DNA from: Candidatus Avelusimicrobium bubulum
GTDB taxonomy: Bacteria; Elusimicrobiota; Elusimicrobia; Elusimicrobiales; Elusimicrobiaceae
DNA length: 37,110 bases
NCBI GenBank assembly: GCA_902798835.1
Contig: CADBYN010000009.1
Location: 1-37,110, forward strand
Direction: 5' to 3'
Positions 1 to 8,090 of this stretch are shown here, piece by piece. The notes under the pieces are model-generated. The model was not told where the DNA came from and searched no databases. It saw only the letters and a list, made by a program, of their open reading frames with translations. Made by a program: the position numbers and the translations under genes. Each line of letters opens with the position of its first letter. Position 1 is the stretch's first letter.

Positions 1-1
1 G

Positions 2-889
2 CTCCCCAAGAGCTATGCGTCATCGTCCCTGACTATCAAGGGTATCTTGCGTGCGGCAAGTAACTACAAGAAAGCCGGTAACCCCCGTCAGGCTGCCCAG
101 ACCTTCTTGTTCATCACCAACAACTTCCCGCAAGATTCCATGGCCTTCCAGGCAATTGGTTTTGCTGCCCAGACTTTCGATTCCATCCCGGATAAGAAAC
201 AGGCTGCTGTGACTTACGAACTGGCTTACAAGCGTTACCCCAAGGATGAACGTACTCCGAGCTTCCTCTATAGCGCCTGCTTGAGCTACGACGAAGCCCA
301 GATGACCGACGAAGCCATTCGCTGCTCCAAGGACCTTGTCCACGACTATCCCAAGAGCACCTACGCCCTCGATGCTGCCTTCAGCATTCCTGTGGCTTAC
401 GGTAACGCCAAGAAGTGGGAAGAAGCCGCCAAGGAATACCATTTCTTCATCAAGAACTACACCGAAGACAAACAGGCTTTAGTTACTACCGGTGGCCAGG
501 CAATTTTAATTAAAGGTATGGCGCTTAAAGAAATTGATGCCAAAGCCTTCTCCTTGGCCGTTGGAAAAGTGAGCGATCCCATTAAAACAGAAGTGGGTTA
601 TCATATCATTAAAGTAAATGAGAAACAAGCTGCGCGCACAATTTCTTATGATCAAATTAAAGATGAATTAGGTCAATACATTACTCAGACACGTGCCATG
701 GAAGCGCAAATCAAACTTTTAAGTGAGTTGACTGAACAAGCAGATATTAAAGTGACCAAAGAATTTGAGGTAGATAAGGTCATTGCAGCCGAACAAGCTA
801 AAAAAGAAGAAATAAAGAAAGACGGAACTAAGCCCGCGGAAGCTAAAAAAGAGGAAGTAAAACAACCTCAAGCCAAGCAAATGAAATAA
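2..889 (+). CDS. Chimeric partial frame: TPR fragment fused to SurA/PpiC-type parvulin tail
   Basis: The frame is open from base 2, so the 5' end is missing; the TTG at 47 is just an internal leucine codon. Residues up to about 158 look like tetratricopeptide helices (paired Ala/Tyr/Lys-rich helices with KRYPKDE and HDYPKST turns). From about base 476-495 the protein becomes the second half of a parvulin-type peptidyl-prolyl isomerase, with GKVSDPIKTEVGYHIIKV, followed by a Lys/Glu-rich tail. SurA-type isomerases are periplasmic chaperones for outer-membrane proteins, and surA next to pdxA is a known gene order, so the tail is the native gene. Codon use changes at the join: by hand count lysine is about 12 AAG to 3 AAA before it and 4 AAG to 18 AAA after it. 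I take the 5' part as foreign, most likely an assembly chimera. Confidence 0.7.
   Translation, partial: LPKSYASSSLTIKGILRAASNYKKAGNPRQAAQTFLFITNNFPQDSMAFQAIGFAAQTFDSIPDKKQAAVTYELAYKRYPKDERTPSFLYSACLSYDEAQMTDEAIRCSKDLVHDYPKSTYALDAAFSIPVAYGNAKKWEEAAKEYHFFIKNYTEDKQALVTTGGQAILIKGMALKEIDAKAFSLAVGKVSDPIKTEVGYHIIKVNEKQAARTISYDQIKDELGQYITQTRAMEAQIKLLSELTEQADIKVTKEFEVDKVIAAEQAKKEEIKKDGTKPAEAKKEEVKQPQAKQMK
470..500. other. Probable chimeric junction (codon-style and domain break)
   Basis: Codons before this point favour AAG, AAC, TTC and other C/G-ending forms; after it AAA, AAT and TTA dominate. The protein family changes from TPR to parvulin at the same place. The exact base cannot be fixed by eye; the first low-GC style codon is the TTA at about 476 and recognisable parvulin residues begin at about 492. 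Confidence 0.65.
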
Positions 890-897
890 GTTTTAAT

Positions 898-920
898 ATC
901 CCCCACGCCACGTGGGGGAT
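898..920 (+). terminator. 10-bp perfect hairpin before pdxA
   Basis: ATCCCCCACG at 898-907 pairs perfectly with 911-920 around a 3-base loop. Only a short T stretch (TTTT) follows, so it is a weak intrinsic terminator at best. The right arm (GTGGGGGA) is also the only Shine-Dalgarno-like sequence before the pdxA ATG at 929, so the hairpin may hide the ribosome binding site instead. Confidence 0.5.
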
Positions 921-928
921 CATTTTAT

Positions 929-1849
929 ATGACTAAACCTGTTATTTTAATCAGCGCCGGAGATCCGTTAGGTATCGGCCCCGAAATTACCGTCAAAGCT
1001 TTGCAAGATTCGCGGATCAAGCAAGCATGTGCTCCGGTTGTAATTGGGGAAGCATCTTCCTTGCAAAAAGCAGGTTTTACCCCCTCATTGGCCCCCCTTC
1101 TTTCCATTGATATGCCTGCTACGTTAGTCGGCAGGCCACGTCCTACAGCGTTGGGCGGTCGCGTAAGTTTCCAAGCAGCGCAAACCGGTATTAAATTGGC
1201 TCTTAAGACGGGCGCTGCGCTAGTAACAGCCCCCATTTCCAAGCAAAGTTGGCACTTGGCCGGAGTTGAATTTACCGGGCACACCGAACTTTTGCGTGAA
1301 CGTACCGGAGCAGATGGACTTATGATGTTTTGCGCCGGAAATATCCGCTGCGCGTTAGTAACAGAACATTTTGCCATAGAGGATTTACCACGTTTGCTTA
1401 CCAAAAAGCGCGTACAAAAATCAGCCATACATTTCATACAGGCATTACAAAAGTTAGGAATCAAAAAGCCGCAAATTGCGCTTTGCGCTTTAAATCCGCA
1501 TGCCAGCGATAACGGACAATTTGGCAGGCAAGAGAATAGCGTTTTAATCCCGGCCATACATGCGCTGCAAAAACAAGGGTACCTGATAGCAGGCCCCTTG
1601 CCTACCGATGCTGCGTGGATGGCTCATAGCCGTGGTCAATACGATGGGATATTGTGTATGTACCACGATCAGGCGCTATTGGGCCTAAAACTAGCCGCCC
1701 AAGAGCCCATTGTACACTTAACCGCCGGGCTCCCTTTTCTCCGCACGTCCCCTACACATGGGACAGCCTTTGACATTGCCGGGCAACATAAAGCCGACCC
1801 CAGCAGCATGATCGCCGCTATACTGTTTGCCGCCAAATCCACTTTATAG
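929..1849 (+). CDS. pdxA: 4-hydroxythreonine-4-phosphate dehydrogenase
   Basis: PdxA oxidises 4-phosphohydroxy-L-threonine with NAD in the DXP-dependent pyridoxal phosphate pathway, in the cytoplasm. The 306-residue protein is a little shorter than the E. coli enzyme (329). Visible family motifs in order: GDPLGIGPEI near the N-terminus, TAPISK, TGHTELL, ALNPHASDNGQFGRQE, GPLPTDAAW, MYHDQALLGLK and TSPTHGTAFDIAG. The three histidines expected to bind the divalent metal are seen in TEHF, NPHA and YHDQ. ATG at 929 gives the usual N-terminus. It lies 39 bases after the parvulin gene, the surA-pdxA order known from other Gram-negatives, with a hairpin between them. No other vitamin B6 gene is in the window. 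Confidence 0.95.
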   Translation: MTKPVILISAGDPLGIGPEITVKALQDSRIKQACAPVVIGEASSLQKAGFTPSLAPLLSIDMPATLVGRPRPTALGGRVSFQAAQTGIKLALKTGAALVTAPISKQSWHLAGVEFTGHTELLRERTGADGLMMFCAGNIRCALVTEHFAIEDLPRLLTKKRVQKSAIHFIQALQKLGIKKPQIALCALNPHASDNGQFGRQENSVLIPAIHALQKQGYLIAGPLPTDAAWMAHSRGQYDGILCMYHDQALLGLKLAAQEPIVHLTAGLPFLRTSPTHGTAFDIAGQHKADPSSMIAAILFAAKSTL

Positions 1850-1895
1850 TGAATAACCCTCCCGAACTAGAGTGAAATTTTGTAAAATATAAGAG

Positions 1896-2609
1896 ATGGG
1901 TTTTATGAGTAATATTTTGCATTTTGAGACGTTGGATTCCACACAGACGTACCTCAAAAACCACTTCTTAACACTAGACGATAAAACCGTCGTAACAGCT
2001 GACGAACAAACTGCCGGCCGTGGCCGTTTTGACCGCAAATGGATTAGCCAACCGGGCGGACTTTATTTTTCGATTTTATTAAAACCCACTAGAATTGACT
2101 TCTTAGCCAATCTGACCCAGCTGATGGCGTTGTCTATATGCCAAGCAGTCGAAAAATACGGCATACAGCCCAACCTAAAATGGCCCAATGATGTGCAAGT
2201 AAATGGCAAAAAATTATGTGGAATCTTAAGTGAAACAATAACGCAAAACGGGCATGTTACCTCTATTGTGTTGGGGGCAGGTGTCAATATTGCTCAAAAG
2301 GACTTATCTCATGTGGGCCAGCCAGCTATATCCCTAAGTGAATTGGGAATCAAGATAAACAAACAAGATTTTTTGCAAAACATCTTAGAGCTTTTTTTTC
2401 AAAGCTACTCCGCTGTCATTTCAGAAGGATTTGGCGTGATACGTCAAGCCTACCGGGAACGCTTCCCGTTTATTGGCAAACAGATTACCGTTAAAAACGG
2501 GACTTCCTCTCTCATGGGAGTGGCACACGATTTATCCCCACGTGGCACGTTGTTGTTACAAACCGCTTGTGACACGCAGGAAATTTTAATAGGAGATGTA
2601 ATTATATGA
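1896..2609 (+). CDS. birA: Biotin-[carboxyl carrier protein] ligase
   Basis: This enzyme activates biotin to biotinyl-AMP and transfers it to the carrier lysine of a biotin protein. The motifs are HFETLDSTQTYL, TADEQTAGRGRFDRKW (biotin/adenylate loop), KWPNDV and KLCGILSET. At 237 residues it has the catalytic and C-terminal domains only; the N-terminal helix-turn-helix of E. coli BirA is absent, so it should not repress biotin genes. It overlaps oadG by 4 bases (ATGA) and starts the oad operon, so its main client is probably OadA. No Shine-Dalgarno site is seen; a TAAAAT box at 1883-1888 lies 7 bases before the ATG, so a leaderless start is possible. A second in-frame ATG at 1905 is an alternative start. 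Confidence 0.92.
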   Translation: MGFMSNILHFETLDSTQTYLKNHFLTLDDKTVVTADEQTAGRGRFDRKWISQPGGLYFSILLKPTRIDFLANLTQLMALSICQAVEKYGIQPNLKWPNDVQVNGKKLCGILSETITQNGHVTSIVLGAGVNIAQKDLSHVGQPAISLSELGIKINKQDFLQNILELFFQSYSAVISEGFGVIRQAYRERFPFIGKQITVKNGTSSLMGVAHDLSPRGTLLLQTACDTQEILIGDVII

Positions 2610-2821
2610 ATGAAAGTTTAATTGGACAAGCCGTAAACATCACATTGATCGGTATGTCCGTAGTATTTGTATTCCTAATCATCCTCGTTTTATTGATGAA
2701 ATTATTAGGAATAGCGGTACAATCGTTGGAAAAGTACTTCCCACAAACTGTACCGGCCGTACAAGACAATGCAATGATTGCCGTAGCTATTGCTGCCGCT
2801 AAAAGATTTCAAGGAAAATAG
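2606..2821 (+). CDS. oadG: Oxaloacetate decarboxylase gamma subunit (OadG)
   Basis: This is a 71-residue small membrane protein with one N-terminal membrane helix (about residues 11-36, MSVVFVFLIILVLLMKLL) and a short soluble tail. Gamma subunits of Na+-pumping decarboxylases anchor and link the alpha and beta subunits and aid the carboxyltransferase step. The sequence is too short for sure recognition alone; size, topology and position directly before oadA and oadB decide the call. It is translationally coupled to birA by an ATGA overlap and has a good ribosome site (TAGGAG). The tail lacks an obvious proline/histidine-rich zinc-binding stretch like that of the Klebsiella subunit. Confidence 0.85.
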   Translation: MNESLIGQAVNITLIGMSVVFVFLIILVLLMKLLGIAVQSLEKYFPQTVPAVQDNAMIAVAIAAAKRFQGK

Positions 2822-2830
2822 GAGAAATTT

Positions 2831-4627
2831 ATGAAAAAAATTAACTTTATGCTTACTGCGTTTCGCGACGGATTCCAATCCGTTTACGGAGCACGCGTTT
2901 TGACCAAAGATTTTATGCCCGCCGTAGAAGCTGCCCGCCACGCCGGAATTAACCACATGGAATTTGGCGGCGGTGCACGCTTCCAAGCGTTGTATTTCTA
3001 TTGCAACGAAGACGCTTTTGATATGATGGATACCTTTCGCAAAACAGCCGGGCCGGATGCTAACTTGCAAACCCTCGCACGCGGCGTAAATGTAGTGGGG
3101 TTAGATAGCCAACCTTCTGACGTTATCAAAGCGCATGCCCAGCTATTTAAAAAACATGGCACCACCACCATCCGCAACTTTGATGCCTTAAACGATGTAA
3201 ACAATTTAATCTACTCTGGTAAATGCATCCACGACGCAGGCCTCAAACACGAAATCTGTGTGACCATGATGTCGTTAGCCCCGGGTTGGGATACAACCGG
3301 CAAAATTCATACCGAAGTTTTCTACGAAAAAATTTTACGCCAAATTCTAGATTCCGGCGTTCCGTTTGACTCCGTGTGCTTTAAAGATGCTTCCGGCACT
3401 TCTACGCCGCATACCGTCGGCAAAACGATGGCCATGGCACGCAAGCTCCTACCCAAAGGTACGAAAATTGTTTTCCATACGCACGAAACAGCCGGCAACG
3501 CCATTGCTTGCTGTTTAGCCGCTATCGAAAACGGGGCCGATAGTTTGGACCTTTCCATGCAACCTGTTTCCGGCGGTACCTGCCAACCCGATATTTTGAC
3601 AATGTGGCACGCCTTGCGCGGAAGCGATTATACGTTAGATATTGACCCTAAAAAAATTCAAGAAGCCGAAAACGTGTTTAAAGATTGTATGGCCAAATAC
3701 TTTTTACCGCCCGAGGCCACCAAAGTCAATCCGATTATTCCGTTCTCTCCTCTGCCCGGCGGTGCTTTAACTGCTAACACGCAAATGATGCGTGACAACG
3801 GTACGTTTGACAAATTCCCCGAAGTAGTCAAAGCCATGGGAGAATGCGTAAAACTCGGCGGATTTGGGACTTCGGTAACGCCTGTTTCCCAGTTCTACTT
3901 TCAACAGGCTTACTCCAATGTAATGGCCGGAGCGTGGAAGAAAATTACCCCCGGCTACGGGAAAATGGTGCTGGGATACTTTGGTAAAACCCCGGTAGAG
4001 CCGGACCCGAAGGTTGTCAAATTTGCCAGTGAACAACTCGGCTTAGAACCAACGAAAAAAACTGTTTTGGAAATCAATGACGCCGACCCGAAAAAAGGCT
4101 TAAAAGTAGCCGAAGCCAAGCTCAAAGAAGCTGGCTTGCCCGTAACCGATGAAAATAAATTCATCGTGGCTACCTGTGCCGACAAAGGCATTTTGTTCCT
4201 CAAAGGTGAGGCCAAAGTGAACGGTATCCGCTGGGCCGCTGATGCTAAGAAAGCTGCCGCGGCCGATACAGGGGCCGTCAAAGTAACCATCAACGGTCAA
4301 ACGTATGAAGTTATTTTTGACGGTGACAATGCCGCCACTGTTAATGGAAAACGCTACGATATTTCCACCGCCGCCAGCGATGCAAAAGCCCCTGCAAAGA
4401 CTGCCGCTTCCGGCAACGGTGCTACCGTAAAAGCCCCGGTCCCCGGTGCGGTACTGCGCTTTAGCGTAAAAGACGGCGACACGGTAGCCGAAGGACAAGA
4501 AATTATCGTTCTGGAAGCCATGAAAATGGAAACCCCGGTTGCTGCCCCGGCCGCAGGCACGATTCACTTTGCCGTTAAACAAGGCGACCAGGTACAAACC
4601 GGCCACACCCTGGCGGAGATTAAATAG
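2831..4627 (+). CDS. oadA: Oxaloacetate decarboxylase alpha subunit, biotin-containing
   Basis: OadA moves the carboxyl group of oxaloacetate to biotin, leaving pyruvate. The N-terminal carboxyltransferase TIM barrel shows [15 protein letters not shown] (metal Asp, family form RDxxQS), [10 protein letters not shown] (lysine equivalent to the carbamylated one) and [10 protein letters not shown] (two metal histidines), then the conserved [10 protein letters not shown]. An Ala/Lys-rich linker (about 510-535) precedes the biotinyl domain, with the acceptor lysine K565 in [11 protein letters not shown]. The length of 598 matches the family. The ribosome site AGGAGA and gaps of 9 and 8 bases place it firmly between oadG and oadB. 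A sister activity such as methylmalonyl-CoA decarboxylation is less likely, because those use a different, CoA-type carboxyltransferase. Confidence 0.94.
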   Translation: MKKINFMLTAFRDGFQSVYGARVLTKDFMPAVEAARHAGINHMEFGGGARFQALYFYCNEDAFDMMDTFRKTAGPDANLQTLARGVNVVGLDSQPSDVIKAHAQLFKKHGTTTIRNFDALNDVNNLIYSGKCIHDAGLKHEICVTMMSLAPGWDTTGKIHTEVFYEKILRQILDSGVPFDSVCFKDASGTSTPHTVGKTMAMARKLLPKGTKIVFHTHETAGNAIACCLAAIENGADSLDLSMQPVSGGTCQPDILTMWHALRGSDYTLDIDPKKIQEAENVFKDCMAKYFLPPEATKVNPIIPFSPLPGGALTANTQMMRDNGTFDKFPEVVKAMGECVKLGGFGTSVTPVSQFYFQQAYSNVMAGAWKKITPGYGKMVLGYFGKTPVEPDPKVVKFASEQLGLEPTKKTVLEINDADPKKGLKVAEAKLKEAGLPVTDENKFIVATCADKGILFLKGEAKVNGIRWAADAKKAAAADTGAVKVTINGQTYEVIFDGDNAATVNGKRYDISTAASDAKAPAKTAASGNGATVKAPVPGAVLRFSVKDGDTVAEGQEIIVLEAMKMETPVAAPAAGTIHFAVKQGDQVQTGHTLAEIK

Positions 4628-4635
4628 GAGAGGTT

Positions 4636-5802
4636 ATGGACTTCGCACAAGCATTTACTCAAATCTGGCATACTACCGGTATCTACACGATGGTATGGCA
4701 ACAGGCGGTGATGATTGCCGTGTGTTGTTTCCTATTGTGGCTGGGAATTAAAAAGCAATTTGAACCGCTCTTGTTGGTCCCCATCGCCTTTGGCGGTATT
4801 TTGGCCAACATCCCCATGCCGCCCGGTGAAATGATTGCCGGCCCTAATGGTTTTTTGGGAATTGTATTTAATGCCGGGATTAACACCGGGTTATTCCCGT
4901 TATTCATCTTTATGGCCGTAGGGTCTATGACGGACTTTGGGCCATTAATCGCTAACCCAAAAATGGCTCTGTTGGGTGGGGCGGCACAGTTTGGTATCTT
5001 CGCCACCTTGATTGGTGCCATTGGGCTTTCCTACGTTACCTTTGGGGATTCCCACCCGTTTGCCTTCGGGCTCAAGGAAGCCGCCTCCATTGGTATTATC
5101 GGCGGGGCAGACGGACCAACGTCTATTTATTTAACCGCACGCTTGGCTCCGCAACTGCTGGGCTCTATTGCCGTAGCGGCGTATTCATATATGGCGCTCG
5201 TGCCGGTTATCCAGCCGCCCATTATGAAACTCTTAACTACGGATGCGGAACGTAAGATCCGCATGACACAGTTGCGCCCGGTTTCTAAACGTGAAAAAAT
5301 CTTGTTCCCGCTAGTAATCCTCATTTTGTGTACGCTCTTGTTGCCCTCGGCAGCACCGTTAATCGGCTGTTTGACGTTTGGTAACTTAGTCAAAGAATCC
5401 GGCGTAGCGGAACGTTTAAGCAAAACGTTACAAAATGAATTTTGCAACATTGTTACGATTTTGCTGGGGTTATCAGTAGGATCAAAATTACAATATGATC
5501 ACTTTTTGACTACCGAAACACTGGGTATTTTGGCCCTAGGAATTATTGCGTTCTCCGTAGCCACCGCTTCGGGCGTACTGCTAGCCAAACTGATGAACGT
5601 GTTTTCCAAAGAGAAAATTAACCCACTTATCGGCTCTGCCGGCGTGTCCGCCGTGCCGATGGCAGCGCGTGTGTCTAACAAAGTAGGCCTTGAGTATGAT
5701 AAGCAAAACTACCTCCTCATGCACGCCATGGGCCCCAATGTGGCCGGTGTAATCGGCAGTGCAGTAGCGGCCGGTGTGTTGCTCGCAATCTTGGGAAAAT
5801 AA
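4636..5802 (+). CDS. oadB: Oxaloacetate decarboxylase beta subunit, Na+ pump
   Basis: OadB decarboxylates carboxybiotin and uses the energy to export Na+ across the cytoplasmic membrane. The 388-residue protein is almost entirely hydrophobic, with many membrane helices. The key motif [10 protein letters not shown] contains D159, equivalent to the essential Na+-site aspartate of the Klebsiella subunit, and is followed by the conserved [12 protein letters not shown]. The C-terminal [15 protein letters not shown] and [14 protein letters not shown] segments are also typical. Ribosome site TAGGAGAGG. The gene ends the operon 13 bases before a strong terminator. The pump would give the cell a Na+ gradient during anaerobic citrate, malate or pyruvate-related metabolism; the exact feeding pathway is not shown here. 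Confidence 0.95.
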   Translation: MDFAQAFTQIWHTTGIYTMVWQQAVMIAVCCFLLWLGIKKQFEPLLLVPIAFGGILANIPMPPGEMIAGPNGFLGIVFNAGINTGLFPLFIFMAVGSMTDFGPLIANPKMALLGGAAQFGIFATLIGAIGLSYVTFGDSHPFAFGLKEAASIGIIGGADGPTSIYLTARLAPQLLGSIAVAAYSYMALVPVIQPPIMKLLTTDAERKIRMTQLRPVSKREKILFPLVILILCTLLLPSAAPLIGCLTFGNLVKESGVAERLSKTLQNEFCNIVTILLGLSVGSKLQYDHFLTTETLGILALGIIAFSVATASGVLLAKLMNVFSKEKINPLIGSAGVSAVPMAARVSNKVGLEYDKQNYLLMHAMGPNVAGVIGSAVAAGVLLAILGK

Positions 5803-5814
5803 AATATCTGCATG

Positions 5815-5843
5815 AAAAAACCCCGCCAATCGGCGGGGTTTTT
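5815..5843. terminator. Bidirectional terminator between oadB and nth
   Basis: CCCCGCC (5821-5827) pairs with GGCGGGG (5832-5838) around AATC, with six A on the left and five T on the right. It serves oadB from the left and nth from the right. Confidence 0.92.
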
Positions 5844-5844
5844 G

Positions 5845-6486
5845 TTAGGAAATTTTTACGCCTTTTTGCGAGCAATACTTTTGCAAAGTACAATTTTCGC
5901 AATCCGGCTTGCGAGCCGGGCACACGCTACGTCCATGTAAAATAAGCGCAATTGCAATCCAACCCCAGTATTCATAAGGAATAATTTTTGTAAGATCTTT
6001 TTCTATTTTGACGGGATCGGTGTTCTTCGTGAGTCCCAAACGAAACGCCAGGCGTTTGACGTGTGTATCCACCACGATCCCAGCTGGTTTTTTGAAATAA
6101 TCCCCCAGCATCACATTAGCGGTTTTACGTGCTACGCCGCGAAGCGTGAGTAAATCTTCCATGGTTTGTGGTACCTCGCCACCGTACACCTCGCAAATAC
6201 GCTTAGACATTTCGATAAGACTAAGCGCTTTACTGTGATAAAATCCGGCAGAATGAATAATTTTTTCCACGTCTTTTAGGTTAGCCTTGGCCAAATCATA
6301 CACGGTTGGATATTTTTTGAATAAATGCGGAGTAATTGTATTTACGCGCGCGTCCGTGCATTGGGCGGACAAAATGACCGCACACAACAACTCCCAGGCA
6401 TTTTTATGGTGTAACGGTATCACATGTTTTGGATATAATTTTTTGAGCGCTTTTAGTAGTGCAATCACATCCTGTTTAGCGGGCAT
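5845..6486 (-). CDS. nth: Endonuclease III (DNA glycosylase/AP lyase)
   Basis: Endonuclease III removes oxidised pyrimidines and cuts the resulting abasic site in base excision repair. The helix-hairpin-helix LRGVARKTANVML holds the catalytic lysine K121, and IVVDTHVKR holds the catalytic aspartate D140. The C-terminal 4Fe-4S loop has the exact family spacing C-x6-C-x2-C-x5-C (C189, C196, C199, C205). The length of 213 is normal. The ATG at 6486 has a ribosome site (GGGGGGAA) and lies inside the end of znuB (11-base overlap), so it is probably the last gene of the zinc operon transcript. No functional link to metal uptake is implied. Confidence 0.96.
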   Translation of the reverse strand: MPAKQDVIALLKALKKLYPKHVIPLHHKNAWELLCAVILSAQCTDARVNTITPHLFKKYPTVYDLAKANLKDVEKIIHSAGFYHSKALSLIEMSKRICEVYGGEVPQTMEDLLTLRGVARKTANVMLGDYFKKPAGIVVDTHVKRLAFRLGLTKNTDPVKIEKDLTKIIPYEYWGWIAIALILHGRSVCPARKPDCENCTLQKYCSQKGVKIS

Positions 6487-7291
6487 TTGTTCCCCCCGCT
6501 CTGCTCCACAGATAGCTACTTAATAGAATTGCCAAATTGACTAAAATAATGGAAGCGCCCGATGGGATATTGCACACAAAAGAAATCCAAACCCCCACCC
6601 ATACGCTGACTGCACCAAAAAGCGCCGCCAGCCATAATACTTGTTTAAATGTGCGAGAAATTAAGAGTGCCGCTACAGGCGGAATAATGAGCAAAGCGGA
6701 AATTAGGAAAATGCCTACCACCTTAAAGGCCAATACAACCGCCACAGAGGTAATCATTACCAGTACTGTATTTACAGTTTGCACGGATATTCCGCGCGTG
6801 TGTGCAAAAGGAGCATCAAAACAAGCCGAAACCAAATAGCGATAAAATGATAACAAGCAGAGTAGAACTATTCCCAACAATACCGCACACAATACGGCTT
6901 CAGAAAAAGACACAGTCAAAATGCTACCAAATAAGTAACCTAGTAAATCGGTATTAAATCCGCCAGCTAACGACGTAAGTAACAATCCCACGGACAAACC
7001 TGCCGCGCTGACAATTCCGATAGCGGCATCCCCGTAGATTTTAAATTTTTGCGTGAGTTTCATAATCCCTACACTAGCCGCCATGACAATAGGAACGGAC
7101 ATATACACAGGGCTGGTAGACGTAAGAAGTGCTACCGCCACTCCGGTCAAACATACATGGCTCATCCCGTCGCCGATTAAAGACAAACGTTTGAGTACCA
7201 AGAACACACCCAAGAGCGCACATGCCACTGCCACAAACGTTCCCGCCACCAATCCACGCTGCACAAAGGAATAACTTAAAAACTCAAGCAT
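6476..7291 (-). CDS. znuB: Zinc/manganese ABC transporter permease
   Basis: This is an integral membrane permease of the ABC-3 family that forms the channel for Zn(II) or Mn(II) import. About 271 residues, with eight or so hydrophobic helices and the family stretch LSLIGDGMSHVCLTGVAVA after the second helix. I place the start at 7291 (MLEFLSYSF) rather than the ATG at 7303, because GGAGG at 7297-7301 sits 5 bases before the 7291 ATG and would be inside the longer version. It overlaps znuC by 8 bases and nth by 11. Metal specificity cannot be told from the permease. Confidence 0.92.
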   Translation of the reverse strand: MLEFLSYSFVQRGLVAGTFVAVACALLGVFLVLKRLSLIGDGMSHVCLTGVAVALLTSTSPVYMSVPIVMAASVGIMKLTQKFKIYGDAAIGIVSAAGLSVGLLLTSLAGGFNTDLLGYLFGSILTVSFSEAVLCAVLLGIVLLCLLSFYRYLVSACFDAPFAHTRGISVQTVNTVLVMITSVAVVLAFKVVGIFLISALLIIPPVAALLISRTFKQVLWLAALFGAVSVWVGVWISFVCNIPSGASIILVNLAILLSSYLWSRAGGTNAR

Positions 7292-8090
7292 GCTTTCCTC
7301 CATGCGCGCACTCTTCGCAATCTTCCCCTAACGGGCAATGCCCATGATGATTATGCAGGTGATCAATGGTATGTTGGGCAAACGGCCCCAGTTGCTTGGC
7401 AACTGCTTCGCTATGGCAAAATTCTTGTTTCGTTCCAAAGAAAATTACCGTTTTGTCCACGTACATAAATTTGGAAATATGCTTGCCTACTTCGCCGGTA
7501 TCGTGTGTGATGAGTAAAATAGTTACGCCGTGTTTCTTGTTGAGTTCCCCCAATAAATCAAAAAACATCTCACGACTTTGCGCATCTAATGCAGTGGAAG
7601 GTTCATCTAAAATAAGCAGCTCCGGCTGGCTGACAATAGCACGCGCCAAAAGAACACGTTGTTGCTGGCCAATTGATAGATCGTGAAAAATCGTACCCGC
7701 ATACTGACGGGTTCGAGTTTTTTGCATAGCTTCGTGTACTTGTTTTAATTCGCTCACGCAGGTTTCACTACCGCATCGATTGGGCAACCCCATCAGTACT
7801 ACTTCTTCAGCAGAAATAGGGAAACGACTTTGCGAAACAGGACTCTTTTGCGCCAGATACCCGATCTTATGCCAATCTTTAAAATTAGCTAATGGCACTC
7901 CAAACAGCGCAATATTTCCTTCGCCTCTTTCGAGTCCTAACAATAATTTCAATAGCGTAGTTTTACCCCCGCCATTAGGACCAATAATACCCACATAATC
8001 ACCAGCCTGCACATCGAAAGAAACATGCTCTAACACAGGCACGCGTGTGTAAGCGAAAGATACATTTTGCGCTTTTAAGACGCTTGACAT
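7284..8090 (-). CDS. znuC: Zinc/manganese ABC transporter ATPase with His/Cys-rich tail
   Basis: This is the ATPase subunit that powers metal import. Walker A is GPNGGGKTT (37-45), the signature is LSIGQQQR (138-145; Ile replaces the usual Gly of LSGGQ), Walker B is LLILDEP (158-164) and the switch histidine is in LLITHD. Residues 240-268 form an extra tail with seven histidines and three cysteines, including HLHNHHGHC and CEEC. Such a tail can bind Zn(II) and may sense or buffer the metal at the cytoplasmic mouth; that role is inference, though it supports zinc rather than manganese. The gene overlaps znuA by 16 bases and znuB by 8. Confidence 0.94.
   Translation of the reverse strand: MSSVLKAQNVSFAYTRVPVLEHVSFDVQAGDYVGIIGPNGGGKTTLLKLLLGLERGEGNIALFGVPLANFKDWHKIGYLAQKSPVSQSRFPISAEEVVLMGLPNRCGSETCVSELKQVHEAMQKTRTRQYAGTIFHDLSIGQQQRVLLARAIVSQPELLILDEPSTALDAQSREMFFDLLGELNKKHGVTILLITHDTGEVGKHISKFMYVDKTVIFFGTKQEFCHSEAVAKQLGPFAQHTIDHLHNHHGHCPLGEDCEECAHGGKHA

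Noticed and set aside
925-1557. Long open frame antisense to pdxA
   Set aside because: It is a shadow of the strongly conserved pdxA frame, and its protein shows no domain, ribosome site or start context.
4100-4606. Long open frame antisense to oadA
   Set aside because: The Gly/Phe-rich product mirrors the Ala/Lys-rich linker codons of oadA; no independent gene signal.
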